Notes under the pieces: generated by a model
Database searches by the model: none
Seen by the model: the letters and a program-made list of their open reading frames with translations, nothing else
What the model was told of the DNA's origin: nothing
DNA from: Pseudomonas frederiksbergensis
GTDB lineage: Bacteria; Pseudomonadota; Gammaproteobacteria; Pseudomonadales; Pseudomonadaceae
NCBI RefSeq assembly: GCF_000802155.2
Contig: NZ_JQGJ02000008.1
Coordinates: 208,861-272,860, forward strand
DNA: 64,000 bases
Reading direction: 5' to 3'
Shown here: positions 34,730 to 47,947 of the stretch, in pieces
Position numbering within the stretch: the first letter of the stretch is position 1
Layout: each line of letters opens with the position of its first letter
Translations under genes and position numbers: made by a program

Positions 34730-35502
34730 GTTTGATTGACCCTCGCGCAATCATCGATCCGACGGCCGTGCTGGCCGCCGATGTCGAGGTTGGCCCATGG
34801 TCGATCGTCGGCGCAGGTGTGGAAATCGGCGAGGGCACCGTGATCGGTCCCCACGTAATTCTCAAGGGCCCGACCCGGATCGGTAGGCACAATCGCATCT
34901 ACCAGTTTTCATCGGTAGGCGAGGACACGCCCGATCTCAAGTACAAAGGTGAAGAAACCCGCCTGGTGATCGGCGATCACAACGTGATCCGTGAAGGCGT
35001 GACGATTCACCGTGGCACCGTTCAGGACCGTTCCGAAACGACGCTGGGCGATCACAACCTGATCATGGCCTATGCCCACATCGGTCACGACAGCGTCATC
35101 GGCAACCACTGCATCCTGGTCAACAACACGGCGTTGGCCGGCCATGTGCACGTGGATGATTGGGCGATCCTGTCCGGTTTCACCCTGGTCCACCAGTATT
35201 GCCATATCGGCGCCCACAGTTTCTCCGGCATGGGCACCGCCATCGGCAAGGATGTCCCGGCCTATGTCACCGTGTTCGGTAACCCGGCCGAAGCGCGCAG
35301 CATGAATTTCGAAGGCATGCGCCGTCGTGGTTTCAGTGAAGAGGCGATCACGGCGCTTCGTCGCGCCTACAAGGTTGTCTACCGCCAGGGCCTGACCGTC
35401 GAACAGGCGCTCGCCGAGCTGGCCGAAGCGTCCACGCAGTTCCCGGAAATCGCGATATTCCGTGACTCGATCCAGTCTTCGACCCGCGGCATCACTCGCT
35501 GA
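34726..35502 (+). CDS. lpxA: UDP-N-acetylglucosamine acyltransferase
   Basis: 258 residues. LpxA attaches the first 3-hydroxyacyl chain to UDP-GlcNAc, the first step of lipid A synthesis. SLIDPRAIIDPTAVLA and long hexapeptide repeats form the beta-helix, with the catalytic His region MAYAHIGHDSVIGN and a helical C-terminus. The start is inside the fabZ stop (ATGA); lpxB starts 2 bp after the lpxA stop. Confidence 0.98.
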   Translation: MSLIDPRAIIDPTAVLAADVEVGPWSIVGAGVEIGEGTVIGPHVILKGPTRIGRHNRIYQFSSVGEDTPDLKYKGEETRLVIGDHNVIREGVTIHRGTVQDRSETTLGDHNLIMAYAHIGHDSVIGNHCILVNNTALAGHVHVDDWAILSGFTLVHQYCHIGAHSFSGMGTAIGKDVPAYVTVFGNPAEARSMNFEGMRRRGFSEEAITALRRAYKVVYRQGLTVEQALAELAEASTQFPEIAIFRDSIQSSTRGITR

Positions 35503-35504
35503 CC

Positions 35505-36635
35505 ATGGCCAATCTGCGTATTGCGCTGGTGGCGGGTGAAGCTTCCGGTGACATCCTGGGGGCCGGCTTGATGCGCGCGCTCAAGGCGCAGCATCCCGCA
35601 GTCGAGTTCATTGGGGTCGGCGGGCCATTGATGCAAGCCGAAGGGATGGAATCCTACTTCCCGATGGAACGCCTGTCGGTCATGGGCCTGGTGGAGGTGC
35701 TCGGGCGCCTGCGCGAGCTGCTCGCTCGTCGCAAGAAGCTGATCCAGACGCTGATCGACGAAAAACCGGACGTATTCATCGGCATCGATGCGCCGGATTT
35801 CACCCTCAATATCGAACTGAAGTTGCGTCAGGCCGGGATCAAGACCGTGCATTACGTCAGCCCGTCTGTCTGGGCCTGGCGGCAGAAGCGGGTGCTGAAA
35901 ATCCGCGAAGGCTGCGACCTGATGCTGACGCTGCTGCCATTCGAAGCCCGCTTCTACGAAGAAAAAGGCGTGCCGGTGCGGTTTGTCGGGCATACCCTGG
36001 CCGATACCATTCCCCTGCAAGCCGATCGCGAAGCGGCGCGCCAGGCGTTGGGCCTGCCGGAAGGGCCGCTGGTAGCATTGATGCCCGGCAGCCGGGGCGG
36101 CGAAGTGAGTCGCCTGGGTGGCCTGTTTTTTGACGCCGCCGAGCGCCTGAGGGCAATGCGCCCCGGTGTACGGTTTGTCCTGCCGTGTGCCAGTGCGCAG
36201 CGTCGCGTCCAGCTTGAAGCCCTGCTGGTCGGTCGCGATTTACCAGTGACGTTGCTCGATGGGCGTTCCCATGATGCGCTGGCGGCCTGTGACGCCGTGT
36301 TGATTGCATCCGGCACTGCTACCCTTGAGGCGTTGCTGTTCAAACGCCCGATGGTGGTTGCCTATCGCCTGGCGCCGCTGACGTTCTGGATTCTCAAGCG
36401 CATGGTCAAGAGCCCTTACGTTTCCTTGCCCAATCTGCTGGCCCAGCGCCTGCTGGTCCCCGAGCTGCTGCAAGACGATGCGACCGCCGACGCTTTGGCC
36501 AGAACGCTGTCGCCCTTGATCGATGGCGGCGCGGAACAGACTCGGGGCTTTGACGAAATTCATCGTACCTTGCGCCGCGATGCCTCCAATCAGGCGGCCG
36601 ACGCAGTACTGACCCTGATCGGCGCAAAACCATGA
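35505..36635 (+). CDS. lpxB: Lipid A disaccharide synthase
   Basis: 376 residues, a peripheral GT-B glycosyltransferase that joins UDP-diacylglucosamine to lipid X. LVAGEASGDILGAGLM, the GVGGPLM segment, YVSPSVWAWRQKR and LMPGSRGGEVSRL are family signatures, and ASGTATLEALLF is the nucleotide-sugar site. The stop overlaps the rnhB start by 4 bp. Confidence 0.97.
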   Translation: MANLRIALVAGEASGDILGAGLMRALKAQHPAVEFIGVGGPLMQAEGMESYFPMERLSVMGLVEVLGRLRELLARRKKLIQTLIDEKPDVFIGIDAPDFTLNIELKLRQAGIKTVHYVSPSVWAWRQKRVLKIREGCDLMLTLLPFEARFYEEKGVPVRFVGHTLADTIPLQADREAARQALGLPEGPLVALMPGSRGGEVSRLGGLFFDAAERLRAMRPGVRFVLPCASAQRRVQLEALLVGRDLPVTLLDGRSHDALAACDAVLIASGTATLEALLFKRPMVVAYRLAPLTFWILKRMVKSPYVSLPNLLAQRLLVPELLQDDATADALARTLSPLIDGGAEQTRGFDEIHRTLRRDASNQAADAVLTLIGAKP

Positions 36636-37285
36636 GCAACGTAAAGCTACAGATGGGCCTGGATTTCAACCTGGTTGCCGAAGTGGAAGAGCTGGTGGCC
36701 GGTGTCGATGAAGTCGGGCGCGGGCCTTTGTGCGGCGCCGTGGTGACCGCCGCGGTGATTCTCGATCCGAAACGGCCGATCCTCGGCCTCGATGATTCCA
36801 AGAAACTCACCGAAGCCCGTCGCGAAAAACTTTACGAAGAAATCTGCGAGAAGGCCCTGAGCTGGTGCATTGCCCGGGCCGAAGTCGAAGAAATCGATGA
36901 ACTCAATATCCTGCACGCCACCATGCTCGCCATGCAACGTGCAGTGCAGGGGCTGCATATCACGCCGAAGCTGGCGATGATCGACGGCAATCGTTGTCCG
37001 AAACTGTCGATGCGCGCCGAAGCGGTCATCCAGGGCGACGGCAAGGTACCCGCCATCGCGGCGGCCTCGATCCTGGCCAAGGTCAGCCGTGACCGGGAAA
37101 TGGCCGCGTTCGAATTGATCTACCCGGGCTATGGCATCGGCAGTCACAAGGGCTACCCGACCCCCGTCCATCTGGAAGCCCTGGCGCGCCTTGGGCCTAC
37201 GCCCATCCATCGGCGTTCGTTTGCACCGGTTCGGCTGGCTTATGAAGCTCGTGATGGGTTGGTCGTGAGCGAGGGGTTCACCTGA
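36632..37285 (+). CDS. rnhB: Ribonuclease HII
   Basis: 217 residues. RNase HII nicks at ribonucleotides embedded in DNA. The catalytic acidic residues lie in AGVDEVGRGPLCG and in the Asp of LAMIDGNRCPK and AAASILAKVSRDREM. The start overlapping lpxB (ATGA) is used; a start 6 codons in (MGLDFNLV) would also fit the family, which often begins M-Q-M-G-L-D. A terminator and a REP pair lie between it and dnaE. Confidence 0.95.
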   Translation: MSNVKLQMGLDFNLVAEVEELVAGVDEVGRGPLCGAVVTAAVILDPKRPILGLDDSKKLTEARREKLYEEICEKALSWCIARAEVEEIDELNILHATMLAMQRAVQGLHITPKLAMIDGNRCPKLSMRAEAVIQGDGKVPAIAAASILAKVSRDREMAAFELIYPGYGIGSHKGYPTPVHLEALARLGPTPIHRRSFAPVRLAYEARDGLVVSEGFT

Positions 37286-37291
37286 TTCATC

Positions 37292-37380
37292 GTGGCGGGG
37301 AGCTTGCTCCCGCTTGGGTGCGAAGCGCCCATAAGAAGGGGGCTGCTGCGCAGCCCAGCGGGAGCAAGCTCGCTCGCCAC
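37292..37380. repeat. REP pair downstream of rnhB
   Basis: GTGGCGGGGAGCTTGCTCCCGC (37292 on) is inverted at the right end (AGCGGGAGCAAGCTCGCTCGCCAC), with a hairpin in each half. Confidence 0.85.
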
Positions 37381-37425
37381 GGGCTCAATCTTCAAGAGAA
37401 TGGGTTGCTGGCTGATGTTTTACCC

Positions 37426-37459
37426 AAGGCCCGGTACAATCCGGGCCTTGTTGTTTTCA
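37426..37459 (+). terminator. Terminator before dnaE
   Basis: AAGGCCCGG-TACAAT-CCGGGCCTT followed by GTTGTTTT. It would end the lpx-rnhB transcript 20 bp before the dnaE start region, so dnaE needs read-through or a promoter overlapping this site. Confidence 0.75.
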
Positions 37460-37479
37460 TGACTTAACGCAGGATCACT

Positions 37480-41001
<3,522 letters not shown>

Positions 41002-41005
41002 CGGC

Positions 41006-41056
41006 CAGGGGCCACTCCCATACCCGGAGCGCCCCTGACCTCGACTCGAATTTTTA
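41006..41056 (+). terminator. Probable dnaE terminator
   Basis: CAGGGGC (41006-41012) pairs with GCCCCTG (41031-41037). A TTTTTAAT tract follows at about 41051, a little distant, so termination may be partial. Confidence 0.45.
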
Positions 41057-41151
41057 ATCTCGACCTGAACGCGCCTCTCCCTTAAGGTAGGGCGCGAATA
41101 GACAACCGGCCGGCCCAAGCTCTCTTGGACGTCGACCCAAGACGGACGCCT

Positions 41152-42099
41152 ATGAACCCGAATTTTCTAGATTTCGAACAGCCGATCGCCGACCTTCAAG
41201 CCAAGATCGAAGAGTTGCGCTTGGTCGGTAACGACAATTCGCTGAATATCGGCGATGAAATCTCTCGGCTGCAGGACAAGAGCCGCACGCTGACCGAAGA
41301 TATCTTCGGCAAGCTGACCAGCTGGCAGATCGCGCGTCTGGCGCGTCATCCGCGTCGGCCCTACACCCTGGACTACATTGAACACATCTTCACCGAGTTC
41401 GATGAGCTTCACGGCGACCGTCACTTCTCCGATGACGCCGCGATCGTTGGCGGCGTTGCCCGCCTGGACGACCAGCCGGTGATGGTGATCGGTCACCAGA
41501 AGGGTCGCGAAGTGCGCGAGAAAGTGCGCCGCAACTTCGGCATGCCGCGTCCGGAAGGCTACCGCAAGGCGTGCCGCCTGATGGAAATGGCCGAGCGCTT
41601 CAAGATGCCGATCCTGACCTTCATCGACACCCCGGGCGCCTACCCGGGCATCGACGCCGAAGAGCGCAACCAGAGCGAAGCGATTGCCTGGAACCTGCGC
41701 GTCATGGCTCGCCTGAAGACCCCGATCATCGCTACCGTGATTGGCGAAGGCGGCTCCGGCGGTGCGTTGGCCATTGGCGTCTGCGACCAGTTGAACATGT
41801 TGCAATATTCCACCTACGCGGTGATCTCGCCGGAAGGCTGCGCCTCGATCCTGTGGAAAACCGCCGAGAAGGCGCCGGATGCCGCTGAAGCCATGGGCAT
41901 CACCGCCGAGCGCCTCAAGGGCCTGGGCATCGTTGATAAAGTGATCAACGAGCCAGTGGGCGGCGCCCACCGCGACCCTGCTGCAGCCGCGGCGCTGATC
42001 CGCGCTGAGCTGAGCTCGCAGCTGTCGATGCTCAAGAAGTTCGACAACGAAGCGCTGCTGGCTCGTCGTTATGAGCGGTTGATGAGCTACGGTCTCTGA
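41152..42099 (+). CDS. accA: Acetyl-CoA carboxylase carboxyltransferase subunit alpha
   Basis: 315 residues from the ATG at 41152 (MNPNFLDFEQPIADLQ). With AccD it transfers carboxyl from carboxybiotin to acetyl-CoA, giving malonyl-CoA for fatty acid synthesis. The crotonase-like core shows FIDTPGAYPGIDAEERNQSE and IGEGGSGGALAIGVCD, the oxyanion and CoA-binding regions. The frame opens slightly earlier (41125), but the family start is used. Confidence 0.97.
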   Translation: MNPNFLDFEQPIADLQAKIEELRLVGNDNSLNIGDEISRLQDKSRTLTEDIFGKLTSWQIARLARHPRRPYTLDYIEHIFTEFDELHGDRHFSDDAAIVGGVARLDDQPVMVIGHQKGREVREKVRRNFGMPRPEGYRKACRLMEMAERFKMPILTFIDTPGAYPGIDAEERNQSEAIAWNLRVMARLKTPIIATVIGEGGSGGALAIGVCDQLNMLQYSTYAVISPEGCASILWKTAEKAPDAAEAMGITAERLKGLGIVDKVINEPVGGAHRDPAAAAALIRAELSSQLSMLKKFDNEALLARRYERLMSYGL

Positions 42100-42132
42100 T
42101 CTGACCAAGCTTCCAACTGTTGGGGGGAGCCA

Positions 42133-42224
42133 ATGTGGGAGCGGGCTTGCTCGCGAAAGCGGTTTAACATTCAACCCATGTGTTGACTGATCTACCGCCT
42201 TCGCGAGCAAGCCCGCTCCCACAT
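42133..42224. repeat. REP pair between accA and tilS
   Basis: ATGTGGGAGCGGGCTTGCTCGCGAA is exactly inverted at the right end, TTCGCGAGCAAGCCCGCTCCCACAT, around 42 bp. These perfect 25-bp arms are the best-preserved pair in the window. Confidence 0.9.
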
Positions 42225-42249
42225 TTGATTTGTGCCAAGGCTGAAACCC

Positions 42250-43551
42250 ATGAATGCAAGCAACGATCTGCCAAGCCGCCTGCTGACCCAACTCATTCCC
42301 TGGCGCCACGCAGCCACCTGGCGAATCGCCTTCTCCGGTGGCCTCGACTCCACCGTCCTGCTGCACCTGCTCGTTTCCCTGGCCGAAAACCAATCCCTGC
42401 CGCCAATAAGCGCAATCCACGTTCATCATGGCCTCCAGGCCGTGGCCGACGCGTGGCCGGAACATTGTCGTCAGGTCTGCGACGCCTTGGGCGTGCCGCT
42501 GCAAGTGGCCTGCGTGGAGGTCCGGCCCGGCGCCAGCGTAGAGCGCGCCGCCCGGGACGCGCGCTACGCGGCTTTCATTGCCGCGACACAAGAGAACGAC
42601 GTGCTGCTCACTGCCCAGCACCGCGACGATCAGGCCGAAACCCTGTTGTTCCGTTTGCTGCGTGGGGCAGGGGTACGGGGTTTGTCGGCGATGCCGAGGC
42701 AGCGTCCCTTGGGGCAGGGGCATCTGCTGCGGCCATTGCTCGATGTGTCCCGGGCGGAGTTGGAGGCATATGCCAGTCGGCATGGCTTGAGCTGGGTTCA
42801 TGACCCCTCCAATGAGGATCATCGATACGCCCGCAATTTCCTGCGCCAGCGGGTCTTTTCGGTCCTCGCCGAGCAGTGGCCCCATGCATCGTTGACCCTC
42901 GCCCGCAGCGCCGCGCATCTGAGCGAGGCGCAAGGCTTGCTGGATGAGTTGGCGCAGATCGACCTGGAGCGGGCCCTGACCGTCAGCGCGTTCGATTGGC
43001 TCGGGCTGCGGTCGCTTGAATTGGCGCCTTTGCGGGCCTTGTCCCCCGCCCGCCAGCGCAATGCGCTGAGCCATTGGCTGGCGCCTGTGACGAGGTTTCC
43101 CGATAGCGACCATTGGGTGGGCTGGGACTCGTTGCGTGATGCCAGGGAAGATGGCCATCCCGTCTGGCGTCTCGCCGATGGGGAAATGCACCGGAGCGGC
43201 GGACGCATCTGGTGGTTATCCGACCACTGGTTGCAGCCAGTTTCCGGTCCCGTTGGATGGCCCCGGGTTGATCAGGTGTTGTCACTGCCCGGCAATGGCC
43301 GGGTGATCCTTCGCGGCGAAGCCCCCGCGGGAGCGCTTTGCATCCGCTATCGCCAGGGCGGCGAGGTCATGGAACTGCCGGGGCGCGGGCACCGGGACCT
43401 CAAGCGTGTGCTCAACGAAAACGGCGTGCCGGCGTTCGTTCGCGCTCGATTGCCTTTGCTGTATCGGGGCGAGCAATTGCTGGGGATTGCCAACCTCCCG
43501 ATGTTGGATCGGGACGCTGACGGCAGATGGCAACTGATTTGGCAGCCATGA
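42250..43551 (+). CDS. tilS: tRNA(Ile)-lysidine synthase
   Basis: 433 residues from the ATG at 42250. TilS uses ATP and lysine to convert C34 of the CAU-anticodon tRNA-Ile to lysidine, so that it reads AUA. The PP-loop IAFSGGLDSTVLLHLL is at about residues 26-41, followed by VHHGLQAVADAW and the TAQHRDDQAETLLFRLLRG motif. The C-terminal TilS domains are present (RQGGEVMELPGRGHRDLKR, then NGVPAFVRARLPLLYRGEQL). The longer frame from 42232 begins in the REP region. Confidence 0.96.
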   Translation: MNASNDLPSRLLTQLIPWRHAATWRIAFSGGLDSTVLLHLLVSLAENQSLPPISAIHVHHGLQAVADAWPEHCRQVCDALGVPLQVACVEVRPGASVERAARDARYAAFIAATQENDVLLTAQHRDDQAETLLFRLLRGAGVRGLSAMPRQRPLGQGHLLRPLLDVSRAELEAYASRHGLSWVHDPSNEDHRYARNFLRQRVFSVLAEQWPHASLTLARSAAHLSEAQGLLDELAQIDLERALTVSAFDWLGLRSLELAPLRALSPARQRNALSHWLAPVTRFPDSDHWVGWDSLRDAREDGHPVWRLADGEMHRSGGRIWWLSDHWLQPVSGPVGWPRVDQVLSLPGNGRVILRGEAPAGALCIRYRQGGEVMELPGRGHRDLKRVLNENGVPAFVRARLPLLYRGEQLLGIANLPMLDRDADGRWQLIWQP

Positions 43552-43850
43552 AAGCCAAGATCTGGGTTTGAGCTGAAAGGGGCTTTCCGGTAGACTACGC
43601 TCCCTTCTTGATACAACTTCTGTGGATTCGCCTGAATTGCAGGAGTTGCCGATTACCAAGCAGTCTTTGCTGGGCGATTCCAAAAAATGTGTAGCGAGCA
43701 ACGTACCGGTGATTTCACCTCCGGTCTGTCCCGACGCGGCGGTTTTTTTGAAAGGTGCACTGTGATTAATGCAGGTGATCGGGGGCTTCGGCCTTCCTTC
43801 GCTTTCCCCGGCGGCTCGGACCGCTTTAACGCAGACTTCTAGGGTTTTTC
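43552..43850 (+). other. Gene-free interval before pyrG
   Basis: 299 bp with no convincing reading frame, repeat or canonical terminator. A GCGGCGG followed by seven T's at about 43737-43748 is not preceded by a matching arm close by. It presumably holds the pyrG promoter, but no clear -35/-10 pair could be chosen. Confidence 0.4.
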
Positions 43851-45482
43851 ATGACGCGCTACATATTCGTCACGGGCGGTGTTGTTTCTTCATTGGGGAA
43901 AGGCATTGCCTCGGCTTCATTGGCGGCCATCCTGGAGGCGCGGGGACTTAAGGTCACCATGCTCAAGCTGGACCCGTACATCAACGTCGACCCAGGCACC
44001 ATGAGCCCGTTCCAGCACGGTGAAGTGTTCGTCACCCACGACGGCGCCGAGACCGACCTGGACCTGGGCCACTACGAGCGGTTCATCCGCACGACCATGA
44101 CCCAGAACAACAACTTCACCACCGGCCGGGTCTACGAGCACGTGCTGCGTAAAGAGCGTCGTGGTGACTACCTGGGCGCGACCATCCAGGTCATCCCGCA
44201 CATCACCGACGAAATCAAGCGCCGCATCATCAAGGGTGCCGGCGATGCCGACGTCGCGATGGTCGAGATTGGCGGCACCGTGGGCGATATCGAATCCCAG
44301 CCGTTCCTCGAAGCCATCCGCCAGTTGCGTTTCGAAATCGGCGCCAAGCGCGCGATGCTGATGCACCTGACCCTGGTGCCGTACATCGCCACCGCCGGCG
44401 AAACCAAGACCAAGCCAACCCAGCACTCGGTCAAGGAGCTGCGCTCCATCGGCCTGCAGCCGGACGTGCTGATCTGCCGCTCCGATCACCCGATCGACAT
44501 CTCCTCGCGTCGCAAGATCGCCCAGTTCACCAACGTGGAAGAACGCGCGGTCATCGGCCTGGAAGACGCCGACACCATCTACAAGATCCCGGGCATCCTG
44601 CATTCCCAGGGCCTTGATGACTTCGTCGTCGAGCGCTTTGGCCTGCAATGCGCCAGCGCCGACCTGTCCGAGTGGGACGCCGTGGTCGATGCCAAGCTCA
44701 ACCCCGAGCACGAAGTCACCATCGCGATGGTCGGCAAGTACATGGAACTGCTGGACGCCTACAAGTCGCTGATCGAAGCGATGAGTCATGCCGGTATCAG
44801 CAACCGCACCAAGGTCAACCTGCGCTACATCGATTCCGAAGACATCGAGAACCAGGGCACCGGCCTGCTTGAAGGCGCCGACGCGATCCTCGTACCGGGC
44901 GGCTTTGGCCTGCGCGGCGTGGAAGGCAAGATCACCGCGGTGCAGTACGCTCGCGAAAACAAGGTGCCATACCTGGGCATCTGCCTGGGCATGCAAGTGG
45001 CGGTCATCGAGTTCGCCCGTAACGTGATGGGCTGGAAAGACGCCAACTCCACCGAATTCGATCGCGCCAGCGGTCACCCGGTCGTAGGCCTGATCACCGA
45101 GTGGGAAGATGCCACCGGCGCCGTCGAAGTGCGTACCGAGAGTTCGGACCTGGGTGGCACCATGCGCCTCGGCGCCCAGGAATGCCTGCTCGAAGCCGGC
45201 TCCAAGGTGCACGATTGCTACGCCAAGGACGTGATCGTCGAGCGTCATCGCCACCGCTACGAAGTGAACAATAACCTGCTGCCGCAGTTGATCGAAGCTG
45301 GCCTGAAAATTTCCGGTCGTTCCGGTGACGGTGCGCTGGTGGAAGTGGTCGAGGCTGCTGACCATCCATGGTTTGTTGCCTGCCAGTTCCACCCGGAGTT
45401 CACCTCGACACCGCGCGACGGTCATCCGTTGTTCAGTGGTTTTGTGAAAGCCGCTTTGGCTCAACACCAGAAAAAGGCATAA
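43851..45482 (+). CDS. pyrG: CTP synthase
   Basis: 543 residues. It converts UTP to CTP with ATP and glutamine. The N-terminal synthetase domain starts TRYIFVTGGVVSSLGKGI and has the LDPYINVDPGTMSPFQHGEV segment. The C-terminal class I glutamine amidotransferase has GGFGLRG and LGICLGMQ with the catalytic Cys, and His and Glu in the QFHPEFTS region. kdsA follows after 4 bp, then eno, the usual order. Confidence 0.98.
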   Translation: MTRYIFVTGGVVSSLGKGIASASLAAILEARGLKVTMLKLDPYINVDPGTMSPFQHGEVFVTHDGAETDLDLGHYERFIRTTMTQNNNFTTGRVYEHVLRKERRGDYLGATIQVIPHITDEIKRRIIKGAGDADVAMVEIGGTVGDIESQPFLEAIRQLRFEIGAKRAMLMHLTLVPYIATAGETKTKPTQHSVKELRSIGLQPDVLICRSDHPIDISSRRKIAQFTNVEERAVIGLEDADTIYKIPGILHSQGLDDFVVERFGLQCASADLSEWDAVVDAKLNPEHEVTIAMVGKYMELLDAYKSLIEAMSHAGISNRTKVNLRYIDSEDIENQGTGLLEGADAILVPGGFGLRGVEGKITAVQYARENKVPYLGICLGMQVAVIEFARNVMGWKDANSTEFDRASGHPVVGLITEWEDATGAVEVRTESSDLGGTMRLGAQECLLEAGSKVHDCYAKDVIVERHRHRYEVNNNLLPQLIEAGLKISGRSGDGALVEVVEAADHPWFVACQFHPEFTSTPRDGHPLFSGFVKAALAQHQKKA

Positions 45483-45486
45483 GACG

Positions 45487-46332
45487 ATGGCCCAGAAGAT
45501 CATTCGCGTCGGCGACATCGAGATTGCCAACGATAAACCCATGGTGCTGTTCGGCGGCATGAACGTGCTGGAAAGCCGCGACATGGCGATGCAGGTCTGC
45601 GAAGAATACGTGAAGGTGACCCAGAAGCTGGGCATCCCTTACGTCTTCAAGGCCAGCTTCGACAAGGCCAACCGTTCGTCGGTGACCTCTTACCGTGGCC
45701 CGGGCCTGGAAGAGGGGATGCGGATTTTCCAGGACATCAAGCAAGCCTTTGGCGTGCCGATCATCACCGACGTCCACGAGCCTGACCAGGCCGCGGTCGT
45801 CGCCGAAGTCTGCGACATCATCCAGTTGCCGGCCTTCCTGTCGCGCCAGACCGACCTCGTGGTCGCGATGGCCAAGACCGGCGCGGTGATCAACATCAAG
45901 AAAGCCCAGTTCCTCGCGCCCCAGGAAATGAAACACATCCTGAGCAAGTGCGAAGAAGCTGGAAATGACCAGTTGATCCTCTGCGAACGTGGTTCGAGCT
46001 TCGGCTACAACAACCTGGTGGTGGACATGCTCGGCTTCGGCATCATGAAGCAGTTCGAATATCCGGTGTTCTTCGACGTGACCCACGCGCTGCAAATGCC
46101 CGGCGGTCGTTCCGACTCCGCCGGCGGCCGTCGCGCCCAAGTGACCGACCTGGCCAAGGCTGGCATGAGCCAGTCCCTTGCGGGCCTGTTCCTTGAAGCC
46201 CACCCTGACCCTGACAACGCCAAGTGCGACGGGCCTTGTGCCTTGCGCTTGAACAAGCTGGAACCTTTCCTGTCTCAGCTCAAGTCGCTGGATGAGCTGG
46301 TCAAGGGGTTTCCGACGATAGAAACCGCGTAA
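45487..46332 (+). CDS. kdsA: 3-deoxy-8-phosphooctulonate synthase
   Basis: 281 residues. KdsA condenses arabinose 5-phosphate with phosphoenolpyruvate to give Kdo-8-phosphate for the LPS core. A TIM barrel with FGGMNVLESRDMAMQ, FKASFDKANRSS, DVHEPDQAA, the IQLPAFLSRQTDLV segment and DVTHALQMPGGRSDSAGGRR is the family. It uses PEP, which eno downstream produces. Confidence 0.97.
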   Translation: MAQKIIRVGDIEIANDKPMVLFGGMNVLESRDMAMQVCEEYVKVTQKLGIPYVFKASFDKANRSSVTSYRGPGLEEGMRIFQDIKQAFGVPIITDVHEPDQAAVVAEVCDIIQLPAFLSRQTDLVVAMAKTGAVINIKKAQFLAPQEMKHILSKCEEAGNDQLILCERGSSFGYNNLVVDMLGFGIMKQFEYPVFFDVTHALQMPGGRSDSAGGRRAQVTDLAKAGMSQSLAGLFLEAHPDPDNAKCDGPCALRLNKLEPFLSQLKSLDELVKGFPTIETA

Positions 46333-46486
46333 CGCGGTTTTCTCCGGTAAAGTACCGCTCGATAAACGCTCTGGCCTGCAGGCCGGGCGTTGTCGTCGGC
46401 GAGCCTGCCCGCTGCTCGATCCCCGCCGACGGTAAAAGATTTCCTCTCGCTGCGTCGTTTTCGTCAACTTTGGAGTGTTTACAACA

Positions 46487-47776
46487 ATGGCAAAAATCGT
46501 CGACATCAAAGGTCGTGAAGTTCTCGACTCCCGTGGCAACCCCACTGTCGAAGCGGACGTGCTTCTCGACAACGGCATCATCGGCAGCGCCTGCGCGCCG
46601 TCCGGTGCTTCCACTGGCTCGCGCGAAGCGCTGGAGCTGCGTGATGGCGACAAGAGCCGTTACCTGGGCAAGGGCGTGCTGAAAGCCGTCGCCAACATCA
46701 ACGGTCCGATCCGTGACCTGTTGCTGGGCAAGGACCCTGCCGACCAGAAGGCCCTCGACCAGGCCATGATCAAGCTCGACGGTACCGAAAACAAAGCCAC
46801 CCTGGGCGCCAACGCGATCCTCGCCGTGTCCCTGGCCGCTGCCAAGGCCGCTGCCCAGGACCTGGACCTGCCGCTGTACGCGCACATTGCCAACCTCAAC
46901 GGTACGCCGGGTGTCTACTCGATGCCGGTGCCGATGATGAACATCATCAACGGCGGCGAGCATGCCGATAACAACGTCGACATCCAGGAATTCATGGTGC
47001 AGCCGGTTGGCGCCAAGACCTTCTCCGAAGGCCTGCGCATGGGCACCGAGATTTTCCACCACCTCAAGGCCGTGCTGAAGGCCCGTGGCCTGAGCACCGC
47101 GGTTGGTGACGAAGGCGGTTTCGCACCGAACCTGGCGTCCAACGAAGATGCACTGAAAGTGATCTCCGAAGCCGTGGCCAATGCTGGCTACAAGCTGGGC
47201 ACCGACGTGACCCTGGCCCTGGACTGCGCCGCCAGTGAGTTCTTCGAAGACGGCAAGTACAACCTGTCCGGCGAAGGCCAGGTGTTCACTGCCGAAGGTT
47301 TTGCCGACTACCTCAAGGGCCTGACCGAACGCTACCCGATCATCTCCATCGAAGACGGCCTGGATGAGTCCGACTGGGCTGGCTGGAAAATCCTCACCGA
47401 CAAGATCGGCGAGAAAACCCAACTGGTGGGCGACGACCTGTTCGTGACCAACACCAAGATCCTGAAAGAAGGCATCGACAAGAAGATCGCCAACTCGATC
47501 CTGATCAAGTTCAACCAGATCGGCACCCTGACCGAAACCCTGGAAGCCATCCAGATGGCCAAGGCTGCCGGCTACACCGCCGTGATCTCCCACCGTTCCG
47601 GTGAAACCGAAGACTCGACCATTGCAGACCTGGCCGTGGGCACTGCGGCGGGCCAGATCAAGACCGGTTCGCTGTGCCGCTCCGACCGCGTTTCCAAGTA
47701 CAACCAACTGCTGCGCATCGAAGAGCAGTTGAACGGCAAGGCCAAGTACAACGGTCGCGCCGAGTTTCGCGGTTAA
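46487..47776 (+). CDS. eno: Enolase
   Basis: 429 residues from the ATG at 46487; the in-frame start four codons earlier has no support. Enolase interconverts 2-phosphoglycerate and PEP and is a component of the RNA degradosome in many bacteria. VDIKGREVLDSRGNPTVE, GDEGGFAPNL, SIEDGLDESDW (metal ligands), KFNQIGTLTE and SHRSGETED are intact. ftsB follows after 171 bp. Confidence 0.98.
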   Translation: MAKIVDIKGREVLDSRGNPTVEADVLLDNGIIGSACAPSGASTGSREALELRDGDKSRYLGKGVLKAVANINGPIRDLLLGKDPADQKALDQAMIKLDGTENKATLGANAILAVSLAAAKAAAQDLDLPLYAHIANLNGTPGVYSMPVPMMNIINGGEHADNNVDIQEFMVQPVGAKTFSEGLRMGTEIFHHLKAVLKARGLSTAVGDEGGFAPNLASNEDALKVISEAVANAGYKLGTDVTLALDCAASEFFEDGKYNLSGEGQVFTAEGFADYLKGLTERYPIISIEDGLDESDWAGWKILTDKIGEKTQLVGDDLFVTNTKILKEGIDKKIANSILIKFNQIGTLTETLEAIQMAKAAGYTAVISHRSGETEDSTIADLAVGTAAGQIKTGSLCRSDRVSKYNQLLRIEEQLNGKAKYNGRAEFRG

Positions 47777-47858
47777 GCGGTAAATGGTAAAAAGACAGCG
47801 GATTGCGTCGCAAAGGTCGCCAACATGGTGGTTTTGCCTCTAATCTGATGCCTTATCA

Positions 47859-47890
47859 AGCACAAGCCTGGGTTTTCCAGGCTTCGTGCT
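47859..47890 (+). other. Stem-loop downstream of eno
   Basis: AGCAC and AAGCCTGG (47859-47871) pair with CCAGGCTT and GTGCT (47877-47890) around a 5-nt loop, with one unpaired C. No T-run follows, so it may end or stabilise the eno mRNA, or belong to the ftsB leader. Confidence 0.5.
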
Positions 47891-47947
47891 ATCAGACGCT
47901 TCAAAGTTTGGCATGGCGGTCTTTTTTCACTGGATACCTGATATTCG